Positions 38,098-47,010 of a DNA stretch of 64,000 bases are shown one piece after another (within the stretch, counting starts at the first letter, position 1; every line of letters starts with the position of its first letter). The stretch covers positions 8,365,251-8,429,250 of the forward strand of contig JACBWW010000015.1 in NCBI GenBank assembly GCA_020086605.1, given 5' to 3'. The notes under the pieces were generated by a model. It saw only the letters and a program-made list of their open reading frames with translations, was not told the origin of the DNA and searched no databases. A program made the position numbers and the translations under genes. Source of the stretch: Lanius collurio. Its lineage: Eukaryota; Chordata; Aves; Passeriformes; Laniidae.

Positions 38098-40113
38098 GTG
38101 TGACAAAGCTAGGAGTGGACATTTAATCCTGTTGGTCCAACAGGATTTTTAACAAAACACTATAAATATCATAATAATCTTCCTTAAATCTCTGACTTCC
38201 AGTGGGATGTGGGCTTCAACAGTTTTTAGCACATTTTGAAATCCTTCCCTTAGATGCTTTGCTTCTTTTATAAGCTAAGGAGCTGCATGCAAAACTAAAG
38301 TTAGTGGTTATGCTGAAGTTTTTGCTTTTGCTGGTTTTCATAGTTAGTGTTGGCATCTTACTTGGTTTTCAAAATTTGTCTTCACTGCAGATTCTCTTTT
38401 GGGACAAATTGCTGTATTTGATAGTTAGTCATGGGAAAAAATATTAAATGGTTTTTTTCCAAGTAAATGTTCAAAAGGGAATTGGGAAATCTTTGTGTGT
38501 GCAAGCAGTGAGTTTGCAGTGTAGTACAGCTCCTCACAAGAGTGCCATTTCAAAGGTGCTGCCATAAGCTGGCCTCTTTATGTCGAGCATGAACCATTTG
38601 CACTCAAGCTCCACAGAGGTGTTTTTCTATTTTTATGCTTCACATTGTTGTTTCCCTCATGTAATACCTTTAATATGCTGGGTTTTCTGAGTGTGAAGCC
38701 TTTTACTTTTGATCTGGGATTGGTGTCACAGCTAAGAAAAAGTTTCAAAAAATGGGCACAAGGATTTGATTAAAACTTGAATTGAGCCTGTGTACATTTT
38801 GATTTGATTTTAATTTTTTGGTCTTCAATTCACTTTTGGACTATATTTTAAAAGAGACACAAATATTAACAATAGGTATCTCATATGAAAGAGCCATAAA
38901 TATCTATACCAAGGAATTTTATGCCTAGGTTTTAAACTAGTATTGCTTCCAAAAAACTTGGGTGAATACAGGTCACTAACCTGTTTGCTGGTTGTCCAAA
39001 TCAAAGCCTCAGCTGACAGCTTTTGCCAGGAGTTCAAGAAATATAATTACTATGCATCTTTCCTTCCATGCTAATACACACTCAAACAAATGGAAAAATG
39101 TATTACATCAGAAAAGAGTATTTCTACTCTTTGAACTTGCAGCTTTTCTGAAATTTCATCCTTTCAGACACTTTGAAATGCATCATCAACGTTTTTTGTG
39201 TCATTTTTTTGGCCTTACTGAATAAGAAAAGACAATATATCGAACATCAATCTATGGAATATTTCTCTCCTGACAGCTCAAGCTTAATCGAAAGAATTAT
39301 GGATGTTTTTCCCCATATTATTTTGAGAGTCTTAAAACTCTCAAATCTTAATGATATTATGAACAGCAAACAACAGAGAATTGGCCCACATACCATCTGG
39401 GTAATTTTTAGAACTAAATCACTGCATTGAGTAAAAAAAGTTGATACAAAAATCTCTGAGAAGTGACACAAAGTTAGTGGATTAATCTTTATTTTTGAAC
39501 CAAAACTCCTTGGCCTATTAGAATAGGGAAACTCTTACTAGTTTTTAAGTGTATCTTCAATATGTAGCATCTTAGCCTAATCCTGAATGATTATGCAATG
39601 GAGGATGAGAGGAATTCAGTGATTATGATCTCTTTCATTCTGTTGTTGGTTTCAGCTATAGTAATGTCTTTCACACCAAGATGTAAGATATATTTCTATA
39701 TGGGATCTACATATGGCTGATAAATTACATATATTTACATATGTACATATATACATATGTAGATTAGAACACAGTTTTATGTCATCTCTCCAAACACCAT
39801 CTGCATGTGTTTTACTGTCACTGTGGAACACAAAGAAAGCTAATAATATTTAACTAAATTTTACTATAATCAACAAATAGAGATTTTATAGTACCACTGC
39901 CTTTGTGTCTGATACACCTGATCATTCTGCTTTCTGTTCTGACATTTTTCTCCTAAATCTTCTGGAGCCATAGTTTGTTTTCTTATCAACTTGGTAACTT
40001 GAGGCTTAATGCTACAGGTCCTTCTGTGAGCGCACCAGGTCTGGAAGCCCTGGCCTTGCTGGGGTGTGGAATGCTATCTGTGTTTTACAGAGATCATGCT
40101 TGGTTTCATTGTG
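38098..40113. other. Intergenic; small TACATATG inverted repeat
   Basis: AT-rich sequence without recognised genes. A short self-complementary stretch (TACATATGTACATATATACATATGTA type) lies at about 39727-39760. Nothing else identified up to the provirus target duplication. Confidence 0.55.
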
Positions 40114-40119
40114 CAGATG

Positions 40120-40412
40120 TGTGGAGGCATCTCTCCCCTGAAGTCCCGTGGGAAGGACCCTGCAGTGTACGAGTCTGTCCCTGTCCCTGTCCCCGTGTCA
40201 CGTGTGCCCCATACCTGTTCCTGATTCGGTGGTTTGGGGACCCAGGGCCTGGGAAGAGAGCAGGGTCTCATGACTGGAGAGTCTGCCTGGAAACTCCAGC
40301 CATACGGCTGGAGGAATAAATCATCTCTGAACATCTATAAAAATATCACATCATCTTTCCTTCCAAGTTCATCGCTATCTTATACTTGTTGTAAGGATTC
40401 CCCATTACAACA
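40120..40412 (+). repeat. 5' LTR of the Y-box provirus
   Basis: A 293-bp LTR starting TGTGGAGGCATC and ending CATTACAACA. It holds AATAAA at 40315-40320 about 90 bp before its end, and a short tandem CCCTGT run near 40180-40195. It aligns throughout with the 3' LTR at 42109-42396, which lacks six of the CCCTGT-run bases. The ATAAAAATAT stretch lies downstream of AATAAA, so it is not the promoter TATA. Confidence 0.9.
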
Positions 40413-40414
40413 AA

Positions 40415-40432
40415 TGGTGGAGAATGCTGGCA
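40415..40432 (+). other. Primer binding site, tRNA-Ala-like
   Basis: Two bases after the 5' LTR the sequence reads TGGTGGAGAATGCTGG. Avian and mammalian tRNA-Ala 3' ends predict TGGTGGAGATGCCGGGG, so the match is good apart from one inserted A and a substitution. Its place directly after the LTR is where a minus-strand primer site must be. Lys, Pro, Trp and Leu primer sites fit much worse. Confidence 0.65.
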
Positions 40433-40518
40433 AACGATCCCTGGAGAAGGTAATTTGGTGATTTGTGAGTAAACTCTGGATATCTCTTCTTGTTTTTGTT
40501 CTGCTGTCCCATCTCTGA

Positions 40519-40857
40519 ATGATGGAGGACTCATGGAAAGACTCATGGCTGTCTGAACCACAAAGAGACATTTACCTTAAACTTAAAACGGTTCTTGAAC
40601 AGTGATATGTAGATTTTAACTTAATTCAAGCTCAAAAAGAACTAAGACACTTCCTGGCATGGCTGTTTAAAAACTTCTTCTACATTTTTTGGGATTTTAT
40701 TCTTACCAAGGACTTTTGGGAGAATGTTTGGACACAGTTAATTTCTGAATCAAAAAATATGCCAGTGCAAGACTATTTCCATGAATATTACCTGATTACA
40801 GAGACTGTTGAGCAATATCGGCTGTGTCCCACTGCTGTTCTAGCAGCAAACACATGA
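40519..40857 (+). pseudogene. gag matrix-like N-terminal fragment (ERVK-type)
   Basis: An open frame starts at ATGATG (40519), has one in-frame TGA at 40603-40605, and runs on to a TGA at 40855-40857 (113 codons). Its composition fits a betaretrovirus-type matrix domain: a short N-terminus, amphipathic helices, clustered Trp, Leu and Lys, and a DFWENVW pattern in the middle. This is family-style recognition and not an alignment. Capsid and nucleocapsid are absent; GC-rich sequence of a different character follows at once. The frame equals that of the N-terminal Y-box segment downstream. Confidence 0.6.
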
Positions 40858-41876
40858 TCAAGCAGCGTGCAGGTTGCAGCAGGCTCTTCCATTGTCCTGG
40901 AGACCACGCGGCCCTGGCTGCGGGCGCCCAGTGCATTGCGGGTGGCGGTGAGGGAGCTCCTGCACGTGGGAGAGCCAGCGAAGCCAGGCACGGCGGGAGC
41001 GGTGCTGGCAGTGAGAGCGGTGGTGGCAGGAGTTGGAGCCAGGAGCAGCGCAGGCCCGGCGGTGTTCACCCTGAGATACGTGAGTGGCACAGTGGTGCTG
41101 CGAGGGGAAGCCACATAGGGCTGCCGGGGCAGCCCAGTTAACGGGACGATGCAGCGTGGGGCAGCGCCAAGACCGAGTAGCCATTTGGGAACCTGGTAGA
41201 GGCAGTGGCGTGCGGGCTGGGGCCAGAGGCAGCAGAGGAGCTGGCAGAGCGAAGTGGAGTGGCACGGCCTGGCCCAGCCCACGCAGCCCCGAAGGCAGCC
41301 CCGAGGAGTCGAAACCCTGGGACAGGAATGCGCTGGAGGCCCTGGCCCTGGCGGTACCAGCTGCAGCAGCTCCAGCGTGAGAGTGAGCAAAACCAAAAGT
41401 GAAAGCAAGAACACAGCAACACGGAAACATGAAAAGGTTATCGCAGCTAAGGTTTTTGGAACTGTAAAATGGTATAAAGAAAAATTACAGTTTTTGGAAC
41501 TGTAAAATGGTATAACGTAAAGAAAAATTACAGTTTCTTATTGAGAATTGATACAGGAGAAAGTAATTTTGTCCATAAACCTGCTATTGTAAAAAATAAC
41601 CCAAAAAGTAATGTTCTAAGCTTAGAAGAAGGAGAAAGGGTGGAGTTTAAAATTGTGCAAGGAGGAAAGGGACCACAGGCAGCATGTGTTACAGGCCCTG
41701 GGGGTGTTCCTGTGAAAGGTAGTAGATATGCTAGACAATATCCCCATAATCCCTATCCTTTTCCCTATCCCACCTTCCACTTTAATCCTGTGCCCCTTTA
41801 TTCCCCATATATCCCCTCAGAAAACCATGCATTTCCATTTGCCATTAACCCCTTTGCAATGCCGATGGGGGGATGA
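40858..41876 (+). pseudogene. Captured Y-box (cold-shock domain) gene, intronless, disrupted
   Basis: Y-box proteins are RNA- and DNA-binding factors with an Ala/Gly/Pro-rich N-terminus and one cold-shock domain. Here a GC-rich segment (about 40858-41400) leads to KVIAAKVFGTVKWY, then RNP1-like KKNYSFLLR, RNP2-like NFVHK (FVH at 41568-41576), a PAIVKNNP segment, and the Y-box signature TGPGGVPV (41691-41714). The Trp, Phe, Phe and His that stack on RNA in the family are present. After the domain comes a Tyr/Pro/Phe-rich tail instead of the usual alternating basic and acidic clusters, ending at TGA 41874-41876. Disruptions are TAG at 41116 and 41197, and an offset tandem duplication at 41453-41533 that shifts the frame. 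Host Y-box genes split this domain over several exons; here it is continuous, implying capture from spliced RNA. Confidence 0.88.
41453..41533 (+). repeat. Tandem duplication (38-bp offset) inside the cold-shock domain
   Basis: The unit TTTTTGGAACTG...AAAAATTACAG occurs at 41453-41490 and again at 41491-41533. The first copy lacks five bases (CGTAA) that the second has. The second copy keeps the frame into the rest of the domain. The first leads to TAA at 41503-41505, so the duplication breaks the gene. Confidence 0.95.
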
Positions 41877-42108
41877 AAAGGAGGGAGGGAAGAAATTGTC
41901 ATTTTTTAAGATTCCAACAGGTACAGAAAGGAAAAAACCTCCTGACTGAGTTTCCATCTGAAGCGTGCTTAAGGCTTGTCTCCCTTTTGATACTCCAAAG
42001 AAAATCTGTTTGGACATCTGGGGACTCAAGATAGTGGCTTCTTTTCTTTTGAAAATGTTTTGTTGTTTATCCAACTGTTCCCAATGTTCTTTTATTTCAG
42101 AAAAAGGG

Positions 42109-42396
42109 TGAATTGGGGAGGTGCCTCTCCCCTGAAATCCTGGGGGGAGGGACCCTGCAGTGTACGGGTCTGTCCCTGTCCCCATGTCATGTGTGCCCCA
42201 TGTCTGTTCCTGGTTGGGTGGTTTTGAGTGCCTGGGCCCGGGCAGAAAGCAGGGTCCGGTGACTGGGGTCTGCCTGGGAACTCCATCCATGCGGCTGGAG
42301 GAATAAATCATCTCTGAACATCTATAGAAATATCGCTTCATCTTTCCTTCCAAGTCCATCGCTATCTTATACTTGTAAGGATTCCCCACTACAACA
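42109..42396 (+). repeat. 3' LTR of the Y-box provirus
   Basis: A 288-bp LTR after the purine tract AAAAAGGG. It starts TGAATTGGGGAGG, has AATAAA at 42302-42307, and ends CCACTACAACA directly before the CAGATG target duplication. It is the partner of 40120-40412. The start is the least certain point, because the two LTRs differ in their first 15 bases. Confidence 0.88.
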
Positions 42397-42402
42397 CAGA
42401 TG

Positions 42403-43725
42403 TTGAATGAAGGTATATCTATTTCTCTTGAGAGACACGGTTTTCTAGTTTCACTGCTTCTCTGACCACTCTCCTGAGAATCTCAGCCTAAATTGTCATT
42501 GTATCTGCATAACAACACATAACTTAATGAGTTTTGACTATATTGGTTGAAGAGTAATTTTCTTTTTCTGGTTTCATTTATGCCAGGTGATGGCAGTAAA
42601 GGACCTTTGCTCTTTCAGCATTTTCTACGAAGTAGAGAAAATATTCAGACTCCTAGCCTGCCTCTAAGGGAAAGGACTCACTTCTCCTGTTCCTTCCTTG
42701 CAGCTTGTTATGACATCCATCACGAGATGGAAAAAACAGCATGGCTTGGGTTGTAGGCTGCTTGTTTTTTTTCTCCTTCTTAATAAATAATAAATGCTAT
42801 AACTTTTTTCCTCTTTCTCTGCATTGGCCTTCTCATACTGTGTATTCTGGTATAACCTTTCAATGTATTCCATACAGTGCAAGCTGTAGTGTTTGGTTTT
42901 GGTCTAAAGATAGTTAAAACTGCCCCTAGAAGTGTAGCATAGATTGCATGTTAAGGGACAAAGAGTGTCCCAGTAAAGCTCTTTATCTGGGATCTGTCAC
43001 TCAGGCAGATGGTAACATAGTGATGTTGTGTCAAAAACATTTCCAAGATGGAAAGCCTTGCAGTGAGTCTGGAGTGTACCTGCTGGAAATGGAACAAGTC
43101 AGCCATTCATGACTAATGTTTTATTGGTGGTCTAAAGGTAAGGAGGGGAAAGAAAAGGCAAGACCAGAAAACACAAATTAATTCAGCTTGGCCTTGAAAC
43201 TTCCTTTCTTAAGCTTATATTTAATGAGTATAGGACAGGATAGAAAAGTGACTAGCTTACCACTTCTCAAACCAGCCACAACAATGACTATTAATAGAGA
43301 ATGTGCTTCACCTGTGGTTTTGATTAGTTGTCTCATGCCATTGGTGGGGGGGAGTAAGCTAAATGTTTTCCTTGTGGCAAAACCCCATCTCAAACTGGAG
43401 GTAGCTTAAGACCATCAGTGCTGTAGTGAAAACAGTCTCATGTTTTAATTCAGATGGAAAATGAATTGTAGAAATTCATCTGATGAACTCCGGTCACAAC
43501 TGAAATGGGCTACTTTTGTTCATATTTTTCTTCTGAAGAGACACTTCAAAAAGTTGCAATGCAGCCACCAGACACTGGGCTAGTCCATTAAGTTCTCTAC
43601 TTTTGCATATTCAACTGATGTTATTATCTATGTTTATAGCAGAAGGTCATATGGGAAGCTGCTGTCTTCCTATGCTTGTGTTTGGTTGTGTTAGGTCTCA
43701 GTCAGTTCGTACTATTTCAGTTTTT
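42403..43725. other. Intergenic spacer between provirus and solo LTR
   Basis: About 1.3 kb of AT-rich sequence. No repeat family or exon recognised. Confidence 0.55.
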
Positions 43726-44664
43726 CAGGTTGTCTTGGTTTGAAAAGACAGATGTCTGTTAAGGAAGACAGGAGCCTCCCTTGAGGTGAAGGATGCAACC
43801 CCCTTCTTTCTGAATTATTATAAATTTGAAATTAAGGGGCTTTCAGGCAAAGATATAAGGAATAGGAATAACAGTTCTTTACTAAAATACAGATATATAA
43901 ACAGGCAAACAAACAACAATAACTATACTGGTGACAACAAACAGAAGCACAAACCCAGTGCAGCCTCTCTCGGCTGTCAGGCCCTTTCCCTTTTGGTGCA
44001 GTTCCAGTCACAACCGGCAGGGGCGCTGGCGGCTCCCGGTGAGCAGGGCAGGTGCGATGGTTCCCCCGCGGCTGCAGGGGGCGCTCCGGAGCGAGCTCGG
44101 GGAGCACGGAGCAATGGCGGATTAGATCTCGGGAAAAAAAAAAGGATGGGAGAAAGGCTTCACAAACCTCCCTGGGCAGCTGATCCTGGGGTCTGTCCGG
44201 GCTCTCCTGTCCAGGCAGGCTGGAGCAGCAGTAGGAGCACAAATTCCGGGTGGCAGGCGAGATGTATCGAGCTGCGGAGCTGTGGTAGGAATCCCCGGAG
44301 GTCTCGGCAGGCAGGACGGGCAGGGCTGCAGAGTAGCGAAGGCTGAGGCAGCAGAATCTGAGCTGAGCTCCCAGCGAGGCAGGGAAAGGACAGGCTCTGG
44401 ATCCCGGGGTTTCTCCAGCAGAGAGGAAAAACGGCAGGAAAACCCGCAGTGCTGACGAGAGAGTCTCTCCCGTCTCCACACCAAGTCTCAGAGTGCTCAG
44501 CACACCCCAGGTGAGGACAGTAGCCCCAGATGGGCCCCTCCCCTCTGTGGCCAGTTCCTTTGTTTCTCTTGAGTACCCAGTCATTTGTTGACATGGTAAC
44601 ATAGTATGGGAGAAAATTCCTCGAGAGGAAATAAAAACAAAAACTCCCAAACCCCAACACAGGT
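43726..44664 (-). mobile_element. Solo LTR, ERVL-like family, copy 2, 5-bp target duplication
   Basis: A 929-bp LTR (43731-44659) with perfect 5-bp flanking repeats CAGGT (43726-43730 and 44660-44664). It matches the LTR at 33998-34907 along its whole length, with scattered substitutions and small indels, in the same orientation. The target duplications differ, so these are two independent insertions and not the ends of one provirus. The long open frames in both strands (up to 302 codons at 43832-44740) arise from the GC-rich U3 and run past the LTR end; they are not genes. Confidence 0.9.
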
Positions 44665-45369
44665 TGTCTTTTTTTTTTATTTTTCCCCAGGATAATCCTG
44701 CTTTCCTTTGTATCCTTGTCAACTCTGTGCCACTGATCAACTTCTTTATTACATATCTACTCCTCCAGCCAAGGCCATAAGAAGAAATATTAAATAAGAC
44801 TGTTCCCTAAACCAACCGACTAGGAACTCCAGTAGCAACATTTTCTAGGCTGCAAATTTGCATTTTGGCCTGGCTGATTGATGTGACTGATGCAGCAGCC
44901 TTGACCTCATGCAGTGAATAGGCTTAATATGTACTTCAAAGAAATACTGAAAAAAAAAATCTAAAGCTATTCTTTAACAAGAGATTTATTACTGATACAC
45001 ACTGTCAGAGAGCAGCAGGGGCTATCTGCTCCCTAGGGGATGGGAAACTGAGTGTGATAATGTGGCCAGCTGAGGACCTGGATGAAGCAAGCAGGGCAGA
45101 CCAGAACTCACAGACAAGCTTAAGCAACAGTTGAGATTTCCTGCTGGGTTTGTGGTGACAAGGCAGAGAGGAGGTCAGGCTGGAAATCAGTCCACAGGTC
45201 AGGGTCAGGACCCATGGGTTGTATGGTGGAGCTGGGAGCTCGTACTCTTCTATGACTGCAAATCAGGGCTGAGATAAAGTGGACTCTGGGGCCTGTAATG
45301 TGGGAGCTGACCCTAGAAAAAAAATTGGCCAGGGCCATTAAGATGTCTAAGTGTCATCTCTCTGGGGTA
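44665..45369. other. Unassigned sequence upstream of a CR1 end
   Basis: A moderately GC-rich stretch (about 44990-45350) precedes the CR1 3' end and might be more of the same CR1 3' region, but I could not match it with confidence. No gene supported. Confidence 0.4.
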
Positions 45370-45450
45370 CATTTATTTGTTGAAGTTGGACTTGATGATC
45401 CTGAAGATGTGAATCAGCCTTGCTGATTCTATGATTTCATGATTCTAATT
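45370..45450 (+). mobile_element. CR1 LINE 3' end fragment
   Basis: Recognised from GTTGGACTTGATGATCCTGA followed by the tail GATTCTATGATTTCATGATT, the octamer-type terminus of CR1. The 5' extent is unclear. Confidence 0.85.
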
Positions 45451-46689
45451 GAAGGTATGAAAAGAAGCATATTTGCATAATGTGAGTTTGTATGTCTGTG
45501 GAAAATTTTCCTGGATCAAATACATATAGATGAGGAGAGTGTTTGGGGCTATAACTCTATATGACACAAAATAATTCTTCCTGGTGCAGTCTTTTAATCC
45601 CTCTGTGTTTCCAGAATGAGGAAAGGGAGAAATAAGGAATTACCAACTGATTTCTTGTTCTGTATTAATGGTTGAAGGGATCTGTTTAAATCTGTTTTTT
45701 AATTTGCAGTGTAAGATTTCCTCAGTAGGTAAATGCCCAGGCTGTGCATTATACACTTACACAAATAAGCATGCCCAGAAATGTTTCTGAGCCCTGAAAC
45801 CAACTAATTGTCTTGGAGTAGCCTGCACAGCTACTTTTAAACTTTCTTTTTCTTGGAAACAGGAGGCTACTAACCACCAGAAAACTACAGATTTTATAAT
45901 GGTTTCCATCCTGTGCTAGTTTCTGAGCTGCATCCAGGCCAAGATTAATTTTGAAGATTTCTGGTTAATGCTAGGCCTGCCTGTAACAGTTTAGAAGATG
46001 AGTGGTTTGGTCTGCTTTATTTTACAGGCATATACAGGCATTTGGTACCGTTCAGCTTTTGAAGGTCATGGACAAGACAGTTACATGTAAACAGAGGAAG
46101 CAATTCCATTAGGCAGGAAACTCATGAGTGCTTGGAATGTCAGCCAAATACTTGGGAAAATACTCACTTTCTTCACTGGAAGTTTTCAAAGTTTACTGTT
46201 CTGATATAGGTACAATGATAAAAGGTGAGGTGAAAAGGATGCTGTCCTGCTGAAATGGCAATTTCATCTACAGACAGACTCTTCTCCAGTTTGTTGTTCC
46301 AAATATTCCCATTAAATAATTGTTTAATTAATATGGTGTTGATTAAAGTATCCTGATGTTGAAGAACTGTGCCTAGAACTGTGCAGATTATGGATTTGGC
46401 AGAGTGGTGTAGATAGTCAGTTACAGATAGTGACATAAAGCAGGTGATCACTTTCTCTTCAACCTATAATAATATAGGAAGACAAGTCAAATACTGTACT
46501 TTGAAATTGTTTGCTTTGAGGTCAGTGAGATGCAAGATCTTCAACTTGGGAAGCAGGAAGTTAATTATTTTGGATTAATAAAAGAAAGTGGAAAACAGGC
46601 TATCATAAAAGTTCAAGCTTGAATATTTTTATAGTGCCAGCTGACCTGACACTTTTCTTTGACTGGGAGAATGATTGGCCCGTCAAAAG

Positions 46690-47010
46690 AAACTGAGAAT
46701 GATTAATATGTATAGATTTCCACAAAGCATTTGACATTGTGACACATGGGAAAGCAGTAGGTAGATTAAGATGGGGATGGAGATAAAACATAGAAGTTCT
46801 GTATGGAACAGATTAAGCAGGAAGTATTATACTTACTGGGAAATTATTAAAATAAAAGGAGCTTTCAAGTCAGGTTCCTCTGAGATTGGTGCTGGGATAG
46901 ATAATATTTAATAATTTCATAAGTGATTTAATGATTTCATAAAGCACAAAAACTACACTTTTAAAATGTACTGTTCAATATACACTTGCAATATGCTGAC
47001 AGATCCTCAA
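46690..47010 (+). mobile_element. Ancient LINE reverse transcriptase fragment (CR1/L3-like)
   Basis: A decayed translation contains DFHKAFDIVTHG, matching the LINE reverse transcriptase DFSKAFDTVSH block. About 140 bases further on, VPLRLVLG followed by IIFNNFISDL matches the GVPQGSVLGPLLFNIFINDL block in the correct order. Stops and frame changes show it is long dead. The YADD block that should follow was not seen. The extent is approximate. Confidence 0.55.

Larger units (their letters stand above)
40114..42402 (+). mobile_element. Compact two-LTR endogenous retrovirus carrying a Y-box gene
   Basis: A complete insertion bounded by the perfect 6-bp target duplication CAGATG (40114-40119 and 42397-42402). 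Order: 5' LTR (40120-40412), tRNA-Ala-like primer binding site (40415 on), leader, gag matrix-like fragment (40519-40857), GC-rich segment leading into a cold-shock domain (to 41876), short 3' region, purine tract AAAAAGGG (42101-42108), 3' LTR (42109-42396). No protease, reverse transcriptase, integrase or envelope sequence fits in the 1.7-kb interior, so it must have depended on a helper virus. The 6-bp duplication and gag type point to an ERVK/beta-like parent. By eye the two LTRs differ at nearly 40 of about 290 aligned sites plus indels, so the insertion is old. All of it is pseudogenised. Confidence 0.9.

Noticed and set aside
40788..41430. 190- to 208-codon minus-strand frames opposite the Y-box segment
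   Set aside because: Antisense shadows of the GC-rich N-terminal Y-box region. No family resemblance.
43832..44740. 302-codon minus-strand open frame, the longest in the window
   Set aside because: It spans the second solo LTR and runs over its end into flanking DNA. The corresponding frame in the sister LTR copy is broken, which argues against coding.
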